A stretch of 64,000 bases of DNA. Origin: Breznakiella homolactica (GTDB lineage Bacteria; Spirochaetota; Spirochaetia; Treponematales; Breznakiellaceae). The notes under the pieces were generated by a model, which had not been told where the DNA came from, made no database searches, and saw only the letters and a list, made by a program, of their open reading frames with translations. The stretch lies in NCBI RefSeq assembly GCF_016616095.2, contig NZ_CP067089.2, forward strand, positions 3,720,001 through 3,784,000. The letters run 5' to 3'. This document shows, piece by piece, positions 22,019 to 31,859 of this stretch; position 1 is the stretch's first letter, and each line of letters begins with the position of its first letter. The position numbers and the translations under genes were made by a program.

Positions 22019-25000
22019 ATGAAAGTACGAAATCGCATCCGCTCCGCCGGTATGGCGCTGATAATCCTTTTTGTACTGGGGTGTTCCCGTAAGGATTCCG
22101 GGGAAGTCAGCCGGTCGGTGTCGAGTTTTTCCGGGAGCGCTGTGGCCGCCGGATATTCGGTCCCGGAACTCGCGTCCTACCGTATTGCCTATTACGAAGC
22201 CCAGGCGGCGGCCGACACTGAGACCGAAGCGGGCTTGATCCAGGAAAGTGACGATCCTTTTACGGTTACCGATTTTGGTCCCCTGGGAGAGCTTCCCCAC
22301 GAAATTAAAAATCCCTCTATATACGCGGTTTTTTCCCAGCCTGTGGTGCCCCTGGCAAAATTGGGAGAACCTATCCGTGAAGACGCGGGGGTGTTTACTA
22401 TAGATCCGCCTTTAAAAGGGGTGTACCGCTGGTACGGATCGAAACTTCTTTCCTTCGAACCCGATGAGGCGGTCCTTCCGCAGCACCGCTATACCGTAAC
22501 CGTATCCGACCGACTGCGTTCCCTGGGAGGCAAAGGGCTTGAAGGGGAACGGAGCTTCACGTTTGAAACCGAACGCCTTTCGGTGCTTTCATGGCAGCTG
22601 GGGGATCCTGAAACCTGGGTCAACATCCGGAGCGCCCATCCCGATGATGCCCGGTATATTACGGTGGTTTTTTCATACCCCGTTGAACTTGATGAGATAG
22701 CTAAGTGGATCGAGATCAGGGGAAACCGGCAGAACTGGCCTTTTACCCTGTCCCGGCCGGAGAAAACCGGCAGCCGCCGTATTTCTTCCCCGGAGCAGGC
22801 GGTCCTGATTACCATGGATCAGGCTCCGCCGGTGGACACGGATATGGAAGTTACCGTCCGCAAGGGCGCGCGGTCCCGGGAAGGCTGGCTCGGTTCCCAT
22901 GAACCGGCACGGTACAGTTTCCATACCCTCCGGCCTTTTGCCTATGAACGGATTTCCGCGCGTACCAGCGCTTCTCCCCGGACACTCCAGGGATCATCGA
23001 TTCCTGTTCTGGTGGACTTCAACTACGCGGTGGATGAAAAAGATATCGAACGGTACTTTTCTATTGAAGGAATTCCCCCCATAAAACGGGAAAACGTAAA
23101 AGTATACGGAAGCCGGGTCGTGCTCAACGAACTCCCCCTGAATTATGAACGAAGTTACTGGGTAAATATTTCCGGGAACGTTACGGATATAATGGGCCGT
23201 TCACTGGGCCAGGACCGGCGCGTTCAAATCAATGTTGGAACCGCGAACAGCTATGTGCATATCCAGGACCGGGGATCCCGGATGCTGGAGGCAGCTTTTC
23301 CGCCGCGGTACGCGTGGGAAACCCAAAATCCTCTCTCGGTCAGCAGGACCATTCAGTCCGTATCCAGTCCCTATGTCCGCGCCCCCGCGTCCTCCCTCAG
23401 CGCGGTGGATCTTTCGGTAATTCCAAAAAACCAGAAGTATTATTTTGTGGATGACCTGGCTCCGTATCTCGGGCCGGGCGGACGGGGAACCGTGGCCATG
23501 CGCTGGATGTACCGGTATCCGTCAGCCTGGCAGCCGGGGAGGATCGAAAACGGCGATGTCTGGCTGACCCTGCAGGTTACCGATCTCGGAATTACCCTGC
23601 GGTACGCCTACAATAAAGTCCTGGTCTGGGTAACCCGTATTTCCACGGGGGAACCCGTCCCCGGCGCCGGGATCGAACTGCTTGAGGGTGATACCTCCCT
23701 GCGCAGGACAGCCGCCGATGCATCGGGCCTTGGGGTCTTTGAAATGGCGCCGGGTGAATTGGTATCGCTCTTTACCAATCCCAGCCCTTCGGCATCGGTT
23801 GGTGACCGGATGGGCATAGGGTTCCGGGTCAAGGTCACCGAAAACGGCGGAGCTATGGCCGGCGGTGATGAAGCGGAGTTTATTCCCAACAGCAGCCATA
23901 ACCTGTGGCGGTTCAGGGTTGAGGGAACCGTAAGTCCCTTTGATGCCGAAAAAGGCCGGTCCCTGGTATTTCTTTTTACCGACCGCGGGCTGTACCGCCC
24001 CGGGGAAACCGTAACCTTCCGGGGTATTGACCGGGATATTGTCCTTGGTGAACACCAGGCTTATGTGGGGCCGTATTCTATAGAAGTGAGCACCGGAGCC
24101 TACCAGGCCCCGGTGATTGCCAGGGTTTCGGGGAGTACCACGAAAAACGGCGGGAGCTACGGTACTTTCGGTATTCCCAGGGATCTCGATCCCGGAACGT
24201 ATACCATCCGCTATACCCGCGGATCGGTCAGCCGGAACGTGACCTTTGTGGTGGCCAATTTTGAACGGCTCCGTTTTGAATCATCCCTTTCTTTCCTGGG
24301 CCGGAGCTTTTCCGCCGGGGAACCCGTATCGGCACAGCTTAAAGCCTCCTATCTGGCGGGGGGCGCCATGTCCGGCGCTCCGTACACATACTTCTGGACC
24401 CGGGAACCCGTGGGGTTTAACCCCGGCGGCGTATGGACCTATTGGCGGTTCGGTCCGGAATTTTATGGATACCGTGAGACCCTGAGCCGCGGCGAAGGAA
24501 CCCTGGGACCGGACGGCAGCGCTTCCATAATTCAGGCCAGTCCTTCGGGAGGTGTCGAGGGGGTTCCTCACCAGTTCCGGGTAGAAGCTTCGGTGCAGGA
24601 CGCGGCAAGGCAGGAAATTTCCAGCCGCGCGTCGGTGCTGGTCCATCCGTCTTCCTTCTATATCGCTTCCCGGCTCGACTCGGGAAATACCGCGCCGGCT
24701 CCGGGCAGTATCAGCCGCCCGCCGGCGAGGATACTTAAGGCCGGCAGCAGCGCCACCCTTAGCTGGGCTCTGGTAACTCCTGAGGGAAATTACTTCAGCG
24801 CCCCCTCCGGATGGGACGGGGAAGTTTCTCTTCAGCTTATACGTTACGAATGGAAAACCACCCGCCAGGCAGGAGTCGGCGGCAGGGTCAACCTTGTCTG
24901 GGAACGGGTCGAGAAAGTGGTGGAAGAAAAAACCGCGGACCTTTCCAGTATTCGGGGCAATCTTTCCGGGACCCTGCGGTTTACCCCGGATCAAAGCGGC

Positions 25001-27946
25001 CAGTGGGAGATCCGTATCCGGAGCAAGGACCAGCAGGACCGGCCGGTATTTACCCGGTACGGATTTTACGTCAGCGGCGCCGGATGGGTGCGCTGGGGTT
25101 CGGATGATGCCGACAGCATCAGCCTCACAACGGATAAAACCGAATACGTTCCGGGAGAAACAGCCACGATTCTCATCAGATCGCCCCTGCCCAAGGGAAA
25201 GTATCTCCTGACCCTGGAACGGGAAGGTATCATTTCGGAAAAAATTATTGAACTGGATGGTTCCGCGGAAACCATAACGGTTCCTATTGAAGAATCCTTT
25301 GTTCCTATTGTATACGTGGCGCTGTCGTCCTACACCGTACGGTCGGGTCCGCCGGAGAATACCTATTACGAACCGGACCTGGATAAACCCAAAGGACTCT
25401 TCGGCCTGACCGCCCTGTATGTGGATCACACCAGCCGTCACTATACGGTGGATATTGAACCCCTCAAGGGCGCCTACGGACCCGGCGAGGAAGCGTCGGT
25501 CCGGCTTTCGGTAAACCTCAACGGCAGGCCTGTCCCCGGAGCTGAACTGAGTTTTATGGCCGTGGACCGGGGAGTGGTGGATCTGATCGATTACCATGTC
25601 CCGGATCCCCTGGCTTTCTTCTATAACCCCTCGAATTATCCTCTGGGTGTCCGGGGAGCCGACAGCCGTTCCCTTCTGATAGATCCCGTAACGTATAGTC
25701 TGTCGGATCTTCAGGGCGGCGATTCCGAGGATGAATCCAAACTGGAAGAACGGAAGGACTTCCGGCCCACCGCGGTTTTCGAGCCGTTCCTGGTGACCGG
25801 AGCGGACGGCACGGTTACGGTCCGATTCAGCCTGCCCGATTCCCTTACAACCTACCGGTGTACCGCCGTCGCGGTGGGTGCCGACCGGTACGGTATCCGG
25901 GAACAGGATCTCCGGGTAAGCGCGCCTCTGGTGGCTACCATGGCACTGCCCCGCAAACTCCGGTGGCGGGATACGGGAACCGTGTCCCTGATACTGACCA
26001 ACCTTGATAAGGCGGCTGCGGAAGCAACGGTATCCCTCGATATCGGACCGGAGGAGAACTCCGCCGAGCTTACGGAGGCTTCCCTGGTTGTGGACGGCGA
26101 GGTATCAAAGACCGTTACCGTCGGTCCCGGTGAAAGCAGGGAAGTATCCTTCCGGGTCGCCGCGGTGGGATCCGGAACATCCCGGCTTACCTTTACCCTC
26201 CGTTCTCCCCTGGTGAATGAACGCATTACCAGGCCCCTTACGGTTGACCGGCCTGTGCTTTTCGAGACCGTTTCCACCATCGGCAGTCTCGGCATTGATG
26301 ATACCGCTGCCGAGGAAGGGATCGTCCTGCCGTCGGCGATTCCCGAAGGCACGGGGAGTTTTTCCCTTGTCCTTGCCGCGTCCCGGCTCGCCCAGCTCCA
26401 GGAAGCGGTGCAGTACCTTCTCGAGTATCCCTATGGCTGCCTCGAACAGCGGACCGCCTGGCTTGTGCCTATCGTTGCGTTCGGGCCGCATCTTTCGGCC
26501 TTTGGTTTGGAAACTCCCATTACGGACGTCCGGAAGACCGTGGAGGACGAACTGGCGCTGATCGCGAAAAACCAGCTTCCCGACGGTTCCTATCCGTACT
26601 GGCCCGGCGGCCAGTACGGTTCATTCTACGTAACCCTCAGGGTCGCCCACATCGCCCATCTGGCAAAAGAAAAGGGCTACAGTGTACCCGCGGCGATGAA
26701 CACCCGGCAGATGCTGAACTATCTGACCAATTCGGACTATGCCAAACGTTACGCCGGGAGAGATCCCTTCCTGGAAGGGTACCTGCTCTGGGTCCGGGCG
26801 ATGTACCGGGAAAATGTGGGAAGCGAAATCGATAATTTCCTCAAAAGGGGAGATACCCTGGGAATATCCGGTTACGGATTCGCCGGCCTTGCGGCCCTGG
26901 AATTGAACATGAAGAGTACCGCGGTTTCCGCCCGGGATAAAATCAAACGTTTTATCCGGCCCGGAACGAGAACCCTGGATATTACCGATACCTATGAACG
27001 GGGCGAGAATTACTGGGGCTACGATACGGACCGCTACGCCCTGGCGCTTATGCTGTACCAAGCCCTCAGTCCCGAAGACGATATGACCAGCCGTCTCGCC
27101 ACAGCCCTGATCGAGCGGCAGCGCCGCGGTACATGGGGCAACACCAGTTCCTGCTATTGGGCGATCCTTGCCTTCGGGCGGGTTGCCGATTCCGAAGCGC
27201 GGATTGGACAGGACTTTTCCGTCAAGAACACCCTGGGAGGGGTTCTCCTGATTGATGAGGGAACAGCCTCCTTCGGCTCTTATGCCGGTACGCCGGTTTC
27301 CCGCACCTTCGCGTTTACCGACAATCTCCTGGCATCCATGAAGCGGGATACCCTGCTGCCCCTGCGGCTGGAAAAGAACGGCTCCGGCCAGCTTTTCTAT
27401 ACGGCAAGCCTCCGGTACGGAATTCCCGCGGAACTGGCTAAAGCCCGGGACGAAGGAATCGGTGTCTTCGCCGAGACCATTGATGATGAGGGAAATCCGG
27501 TAACCGACGGAAAACTGACTGCGGGTAAGACTTATACCCGCCGGGTGGTGGTTTCCAGTTCCCGGACCAGGACCTTCCTGGCACTCAGGGTGCCGGTGCC
27601 GTCGGGAGCGGAAATCCTTGACGCCAATTTCGTGACCAGCGCGTCGGTTCCGCCGGACGCGGAAAACAATGAACGGGCCCGGGACCGCGGCGCTGAGTAT
27701 AACCCATGGATGTGGGATGACTGGCGGCCGGTGCGGTTTATCATGGATGATGAAGCCCGGTTCCATTGGGATTACTTTGCCCAGGGCCGGCAGGTTGTTG
27801 AATTCCGGTTCCGCGCGGTAATGCCCGGGGTTTATCCTACTCCTCCGGCAAACGCCGAATGCATGTATGAAGGGGAAGTATTCGGAAGATCCGGCGGTGA
27901 ATTAATCCGGATCATTTCCTCTGATGACGCGGAAGCCCGGCAGTAA
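22019..27946 (+). CDS. Bacterial alpha2-macroglobulin lipoprotein with thioester
   Basis: 1975 residues from the ATG at 22019 (MKVRNRIRSAG); the open frame extends further upstream through a repeat and is not used. The signal peptide ends ILFVLGC, a lipobox. Macroglobulin-type beta domains follow, including the MG2-like DRGLYRPGETVTFRG, and the A2M block FEPFLVTGADGTVTVRFSLPDSLTTYR. The thioester motif CLEQ is present at about residue 1474 in YPYGCLEQRTAW, followed by an alpha/alpha thioester domain and an MG10-like end. Such proteins trap attacking proteases in the periplasm. pbpC overlaps its end by 23 bp, the well-known yfhM-pbpC pairing. GGGGGA precedes the ATG. Confidence 0.93.
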   Translation: MKVRNRIRSAGMALIILFVLGCSRKDSGEVSRSVSSFSGSAVAAGYSVPELASYRIAYYEAQAAADTETEAGLIQESDDPFTVTDFGPLGELPHEIKNPSIYAVFSQPVVPLAKLGEPIREDAGVFTIDPPLKGVYRWYGSKLLSFEPDEAVLPQHRYTVTVSDRLRSLGGKGLEGERSFTFETERLSVLSWQLGDPETWVNIRSAHPDDARYITVVFSYPVELDEIAKWIEIRGNRQNWPFTLSRPEKTGSRRISSPEQAVLITMDQAPPVDTDMEVTVRKGARSREGWLGSHEPARYSFHTLRPFAYERISARTSASPRTLQGSSIPVLVDFNYAVDEKDIERYFSIEGIPPIKRENVKVYGSRVVLNELPLNYERSYWVNISGNVTDIMGRSLGQDRRVQINVGTANSYVHIQDRGSRMLEAAFPPRYAWETQNPLSVSRTIQSVSSPYVRAPASSLSAVDLSVIPKNQKYYFVDDLAPYLGPGGRGTVAMRWMYRYPSAWQPGRIENGDVWLTLQVTDLGITLRYAYNKVLVWVTRISTGEPVPGAGIELLEGDTSLRRTAADASGLGVFEMAPGELVSLFTNPSPSASVGDRMGIGFRVKVTENGGAMAGGDEAEFIPNSSHNLWRFRVEGTVSPFDAEKGRSLVFLFTDRGLYRPGETVTFRGIDRDIVLGEHQAYVGPYSIEVSTGAYQAPVIARVSGSTTKNGGSYGTFGIPRDLDPGTYTIRYTRGSVSRNVTFVVANFERLRFESSLSFLGRSFSAGEPVSAQLKASYLAGGAMSGAPYTYFWTREPVGFNPGGVWTYWRFGPEFYGYRETLSRGEGTLGPDGSASIIQASPSGGVEGVPHQFRVEASVQDAARQEISSRASVLVHPSSFYIASRLDSGNTAPAPGSISRPPARILKAGSSATLSWALVTPEGNYFSAPSGWDGEVSLQLIRYEWKTTRQAGVGGRVNLVWERVEKVVEEKTADLSSIRGNLSGTLRFTPDQSGQWEIRIRSKDQQDRPVFTRYGFYVSGAGWVRWGSDDADSISLTTDKTEYVPGETATILIRSPLPKGKYLLTLEREGIISEKIIELDGSAETITVPIEESFVPIVYVALSSYTVRSGPPENTYYEPDLDKPKGLFGLTALYVDHTSRHYTVDIEPLKGAYGPGEEASVRLSVNLNGRPVPGAELSFMAVDRGVVDLIDYHVPDPLAFFYNPSNYPLGVRGADSRSLLIDPVTYSLSDLQGGDSEDESKLEERKDFRPTAVFEPFLVTGADGTVTVRFSLPDSLTTYRCTAVAVGADRYGIREQDLRVSAPLVATMALPRKLRWRDTGTVSLILTNLDKAAAEATVSLDIGPEENSAELTEASLVVDGEVSKTVTVGPGESREVSFRVAAVGSGTSRLTFTLRSPLVNERITRPLTVDRPVLFETVSTIGSLGIDDTAAEEGIVLPSAIPEGTGSFSLVLAASRLAQLQEAVQYLLEYPYGCLEQRTAWLVPIVAFGPHLSAFGLETPITDVRKTVEDELALIAKNQLPDGSYPYWPGGQYGSFYVTLRVAHIAHLAKEKGYSVPAAMNTRQMLNYLTNSDYAKRYAGRDPFLEGYLLWVRAMYRENVGSEIDNFLKRGDTLGISGYGFAGLAALELNMKSTAVSARDKIKRFIRPGTRTLDITDTYERGENYWGYDTDRYALALMLYQALSPEDDMTSRLATALIERQRRGTWGNTSSCYWAILAFGRVADSEARIGQDFSVKNTLGGVLLIDEGTASFGSYAGTPVSRTFAFTDNLLASMKRDTLLPLRLEKNGSGQLFYTASLRYGIPAELAKARDEGIGVFAETIDDEGNPVTDGKLTAGKTYTRRVVVSSSRTRTFLALRVPVPSGAEILDANFVTSASVPPDAENNERARDRGAEYNPWMWDDWRPVRFIMDDEARFHWDYFAQGRQVVEFRFRAVMPGVYPTPPANAECMYEGEVFGRSGGELIRIISSDDAEARQ

Positions 27947-30281
27947 GGCCCGGGATCGGCGGCGTGTTTCCGGCATGGCAGTGTTACTGAAACCTTGGCA
28001 CCGGCGGCTGCTGCTGGCCGCCGCCGGTGCGGCGGGATTCCTGGTTCTGGTTCATCTCATTCTCTTTTTCATGCCATACCCGGAACTGGATCAGTACCGT
28101 TCCCGTTCCTACGGCCTGGCGGTCCGTGACCGGAACAGCCGGGTGCTCCGGGTTTTTCCCGCCGATGACGGAGTCAAGCGGGAATGGGCACCCCTGGATA
28201 CCATTCCACCGGGGGCGGTCCGGGTATTTATCCGTTCCGAAGACCGGCGTTTTTATTTCCATCCCGGGGTCGATATTATTTCCATAGCGGGCAGCGCTTT
28301 GCGGAACCGGCGGGCCGGCAGGACCGTATCCGGAGCGTCGACCGTCACCATGCAGCTCGCCCGGCTCATACGGCCCCACGGCGGCGGGATGCGGGGCAAA
28401 GCCGGTGAGGCCTGGGACGCGCTCCGGCTGGAAGCAAAACTTTCAAAAAAAGAAATTCTGGAATTGTATCTCAACGGCATTCCCTTCGGAAGCAATATTG
28501 AAGGCCTTCCCGCCATGACCCGGGCCAGGTTCGGCCGGGATATAAACCGTCTGGATGACAGCCAGGCGCTGCTTCTGGCGGTGGTTCCCCGTCGTCCGGG
28601 GCTGTACGATCCCGCGAATAATCCGGAAACCGCCGTAACCGCCGCCGTGGCTCTGGCGGACCGCTGCGGTCTTTCCTTGTCCGAAGGTGATTTGCGCCGG
28701 GCCGCCCTGGAAGCTTCCAATTCCGGGGATCCTGAAAAAGCCCCATTCCGGGCTCCCCATTTTACCGAACGCCTGTTTCAAACTATACGCTCCAATACCG
28801 CTGTCTCCGCGGGAGAGAAGGGGACGCCGCCGGTTTCACTGGCCAGTACCCTGGATCTCGGTTTGCAGGGGTACGCCGAGGAACGGCTGGCCGCGGAACT
28901 GTCCGGACTCGAACAGAACCGGGTCGGCAGCGGAGCCATGCTGGCAATTGAAAACGATACCGGCGCGGTCCGGATATATGTTGGTTCAAAATCGTGGTTT
29001 GACGATGAATCATCCGGTAAAATTGACGGCGTCAGGGTTTTAAACCAACCCGGTTCGTGCCTCAAACCGTTTCTGTACGCCATGGCACTGGACAGGGGCT
29101 TTACTGCCGCCGAGATTCTTCCGGACCTGCCCACGATTTTCGGCGGCGGGGAAGCGTATATTCCGTCAAATTTCAACCGGCGGTTCAACGGGCCGGTGCG
29201 GCTCCGGCTTGCCTTGGCTTCGTCCCTCAATATTCCCGCAGTATACACCCTGGAACGTCTGGGAGTCGGGGCTTTTGAGGAATACCTTGTTTCCCTGGGA
29301 TTTGATTCCATCCGCGGCCGGATGGGCAGCCACGGAACCGGGCTTGCCCTGGGAAACGCCGAAGTCAGTCTCGAAGAACTGGTCAGGGCTTTTTCCGCCT
29401 TTCCCCGGGGCGGTGAACCGGCGGAATTCCGGTGGACCGGGGATGACCGGTACAATTCCAATATTGAAGGCAATACCCGCAGCCTTATGTCGTCCCAAGC
29501 CGCCTGGCTCATTTCGGATATCCTTTCCGACCGGGCGAGCCGTTTTTCCGGCTTCGGTCCGGCACCGAGTCTCAATACGCCCTTTTCCGCCATGTTCAAA
29601 ACCGGAACCGCAAACCAGTTCCAGCATATCTGGGCTTTGGGCGCTACCCGGCGTTTTACCGTGGGTGTGTGGATGGGCAATTTTTCCGGGGAAACCGTAG
29701 TGGGACGCACCGGCAGTTCCATCCCCGCCCGGATCGTGTCGGATATTTTATCCGCCATGGAAGGCTCCGGGGAAACCCGGTTCACTGCGGACCGGGACCA
29801 TCCCGGCGGTCCGGTGCCGGCGGGGCTTTCGGAAGCCGCTGTCTGTTCGCTTTCGGGGATGGCCGCGGGCCCGTTCTGCGGCGGTGCCGTATCCGAATGG
29901 TTTGCCCCCGGCCAGGAACCCGGCCGGTGCTCCTGGCACCGGGCTGCAGGAACGCTGGTGTACCCGGCGGAATATCAGTCATGGCTCACGGAACGGTTCC
30001 GTATGGGCGGGACGGACCGCGAATCCGGCGGCGGAGCTATCCGCATGCCCCGTCCCGGTTCCCTGTTCTATCTTGATCCTTCCCTTCCTCCGGAAGCCCA
30101 GGGTGTGCGGATAGAAACCGCGGGATTCGCTTCCGGCGCAATGGTTTATCTGAATGGGGTTCTTCAGGGGGCGGTCAATCAGGCGGGGGTATTCATGCTG
30201 CCCCTGAGCCGCGGACAGCATGAGGTAATTGTTGAAGATCAATTCGGCAGCATGGCTTCGGTTTATTTTGATGTACGGTGA
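27924..30281 (+). CDS. pbpC: Penicillin-binding protein 1C
   Basis: 785 residues. An N-terminal membrane anchor lies at about 28-50. The GT51 glycosyltransferase follows: EDRRFYFHPGVD holds the catalytic Glu, then STVTMQLARLI. The transpeptidase domain has the SxxK serine at about residue 378 (QPGSCLKPF), SLN in SSLNIPAVY, and KTG in FKTGTANQF, all intact. The last 90 residues resemble the PBP1C-specific C-terminal domain (MPRPGSLFYLDPSLPPEAQGV). It polymerises and cross-links peptidoglycan and, with the alpha2-macroglobulin, is thought to repair wall after breach. It overlaps the preceding gene. The start is uncertain; an ATG at 27975 is also possible. Confidence 0.93.
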   Translation: MTRKPGSKARDRRRVSGMAVLLKPWHRRLLLAAAGAAGFLVLVHLILFFMPYPELDQYRSRSYGLAVRDRNSRVLRVFPADDGVKREWAPLDTIPPGAVRVFIRSEDRRFYFHPGVDIISIAGSALRNRRAGRTVSGASTVTMQLARLIRPHGGGMRGKAGEAWDALRLEAKLSKKEILELYLNGIPFGSNIEGLPAMTRARFGRDINRLDDSQALLLAVVPRRPGLYDPANNPETAVTAAVALADRCGLSLSEGDLRRAALEASNSGDPEKAPFRAPHFTERLFQTIRSNTAVSAGEKGTPPVSLASTLDLGLQGYAEERLAAELSGLEQNRVGSGAMLAIENDTGAVRIYVGSKSWFDDESSGKIDGVRVLNQPGSCLKPFLYAMALDRGFTAAEILPDLPTIFGGGEAYIPSNFNRRFNGPVRLRLALASSLNIPAVYTLERLGVGAFEEYLVSLGFDSIRGRMGSHGTGLALGNAEVSLEELVRAFSAFPRGGEPAEFRWTGDDRYNSNIEGNTRSLMSSQAAWLISDILSDRASRFSGFGPAPSLNTPFSAMFKTGTANQFQHIWALGATRRFTVGVWMGNFSGETVVGRTGSSIPARIVSDILSAMEGSGETRFTADRDHPGGPVPAGLSEAAVCSLSGMAAGPFCGGAVSEWFAPGQEPGRCSWHRAAGTLVYPAEYQSWLTERFRMGGTDRESGGGAIRMPRPGSLFYLDPSLPPEAQGVRIETAGFASGAMVYLNGVLQGAVNQAGVFMLPLSRGQHEVIVEDQFGSMASVYFDVR

Positions 30282-30308
30282 AGATCCTGACGAGGGAAGA
30301 TTGAAACA

Positions 30309-30857
30309 GTGAAAAAAACTTGTTCCCGGTATCCGTTATTCCCGGCAATGCTTTCCATGTTGTTTGCCTGGGGATGCGGCAGCGGAATCTCAGCAGCTAA
30401 TCCCGAACTGGCTGCCTGTTCCGGTGCTGTCGCGGAGAGGGCGCTGCAGTACGCCCATCAGTATGTTTCCGCTGAAACGGAGTATGAATACGGAGGCCAG
30501 GATCCGCTCCGGGCAATTAAAATTGATTGTTCCGGGCTTGTTGTAAACTGTTACGCCTATGCCGCGGCCGATGCCGGTTACCGTCTCCCTTTCGGAGACG
30601 CGGCGGTGATCGATTTTTTTACCCGGTGGTCGGTACCTGCGGATAAACCTAGGCCCGGGGATCTCATCTTTATGGGGGATGATCCGTCCCGCCCAAGTCA
30701 TATAGCGCTGTTCGTTACGGAGGAATCCGGGGAAATATTTTTTATTGACGCAACGTATCAACCGGAAAACAGCATCAACGGGGTATCCCTGCGTTCCTAT
30801 CCCGCCGGGGACAGCCGGGTTTTATCCTTTGGTATAATTCTGCTGCTTGGAGACTGA
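30309..30857 (+). CDS. NlpC/P60-family peptidoglycan hydrolase lipoprotein
   Basis: 182 residues. The signal peptide ends LFAWGC, a lipobox-like site. The NlpC/P60 fold is marked by the catalytic Cys in KIDCSGLVVNCYAYA, PRPGDLIFMG and the catalytic His in SHIALFVTE; the third residue is probably in FIDATYQ. Such enzymes cut peptide cross-bridges such as D-Glu-diaminopimelate. It starts 27 nt after pbpC in the same direction, so hydrolase, synthase and protease trap form one envelope-maintenance unit. Confidence 0.88.
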   Translation: MKKTCSRYPLFPAMLSMLFAWGCGSGISAANPELAACSGAVAERALQYAHQYVSAETEYEYGGQDPLRAIKIDCSGLVVNCYAYAAADAGYRLPFGDAAVIDFFTRWSVPADKPRPGDLIFMGDDPSRPSHIALFVTEESGEIFFIDATYQPENSINGVSLRSYPAGDSRVLSFGIILLLGD

Positions 30858-30863
30858 CGTTAT

Positions 30864-31163
30864 TTATGTAATCCCCGCATAATGTTTTTTTATTATCTTT
30901 TCATAGGCTTCCATAATTTCTGTAATCTCTATGGTTATTTTATTCTCGTACGGCCACGAGTCAGCCGCCCAGTAATTTATTTTTTTAATTGTATCTGAAA
31001 TTTCCGCAGGATTATTTTCATTTATACCATTGTTATTCAGCAAATATTTTAAGAAGCCAATAACTTCATCCAGCTGTAAAGCCACAAATGGTGAATCCGG
31101 ATTCTGCTTTTCTTTTTCCAGGTCTGTAATTACTTTTTCTGTTTTTTTATTCAGATTGTCCAT
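30864..31163 (-). CDS. Small AT-rich gene of unknown function
   Basis: 99 residues, Lys/Glu/Asn-rich, helical, no signal or membrane segment (EKVITDLEKEKQNPDSPFVALQLDEVIGFLKYLL). Base composition is strikingly more AT-rich than the flanking clusters, which suggests horizontal acquisition with the neighbour at 31325. It ends 6 nt past the end of the convergent NlpC gene. The 161 bp upstream shows no further gene. Confidence 0.6.
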   Translation of the reverse strand: MDNLNKKTEKVITDLEKEKQNPDSPFVALQLDEVIGFLKYLLNNNGINENNPAEISDTIKKINYWAADSWPYENKITIEITEIMEAYEKIIKKHYAGIT

Positions 31164-31324
31164 AAAATATTTCTAACATTATTTCGGCTTTTTTTGAATA
31201 TCATCTTTTCGCTGTTTCGTGTGGTCTTTGCTGGATTCAGTGAATCCGGTACGATATTTTATTATTCCAAAGTTAGTGTTTCAATCGTATTTTCACCCGG
31301 CATTTTTTAAACAGCATTGTATTG

Positions 31325-31849
31325 TTACCATTTCCAGTTTGTTTCATTTTTTACTGTCAAATTATTTTTATTTTTTATGGTATTCACTATTCTTGCGCTT
31401 TCATCATTTTTAGGCACGATTAATGAGGCGCTGTCATTGATGCTGATTATATAATTGTCTTTAAGCTCTACTAAATATTTTATTTGTGATATATCTACTT
31501 TTGATTCTGATAAAACATTCTTATTAATTAGTTTGTCATCAGCTATTTCTATCGTTTCATTCTTTCCAAAAAGTTCGCTTAGATTTTTATCAATAAAATT
31601 TTCATAATGCCTCTTATAGATATGTTTTAAATATCTAGGCAAAAATAAAAACCCTGCCAGTGCAATTACTGTATATATTAATAAAACAGTACTATTCCTG
31701 GTATTTATATAATTAAAAATTCCAATAAAAATAAAAACAATTGGAATTATATAATGATAAAGTATTTTTCTGATTTTAAACTGTTTTGATGCCGATGCTT
31801 TGTACAGATAATATTTCAAAACATCATTTCTATTGTGTAAAGTTTCCAT
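31325..31849 (-). CDS. YcxB-like membrane protein
   Basis: 174 residues. Two adjacent membrane helices (about residues 31-48 and 52-72, IIPIVFIFIGIFNYI and LLIYTVIALAGFLFL) are followed by a soluble C-terminal domain with KVDISQIKYLVELKDNYIISINDSASLIVPKN. This matches the layout and end motif of the YcxB-like family, whose role is unknown. It is AT-rich like the gene at 30864 and unlike the radical SAM gene that ends 10 nt upstream of its start. The family call is from pattern memory only. Confidence 0.6.
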   Translation of the reverse strand: METLHNRNDVLKYYLYKASASKQFKIRKILYHYIIPIVFIFIGIFNYINTRNSTVLLIYTVIALAGFLFLPRYLKHIYKRHYENFIDKNLSELFGKNETIEIADDKLINKNVLSESKVDISQIKYLVELKDNYIISINDSASLIVPKNDESARIVNTIKNKNNLTVKNETNWKW

Positions 31850-31859
31850 TCCTTATTCC

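Noticed and set aside
24281..25597. 438-codon minus-strand ORF inside the alpha2-macroglobulin gene
   Set aside because: Long antisense frames are expected in GC-rich coding DNA; no motif or ribosome site.
26621..27766. 381-codon minus-strand ORF inside the alpha2-macroglobulin gene
   Set aside because: Same reason; the opposite strand carries the conserved thioester domain.
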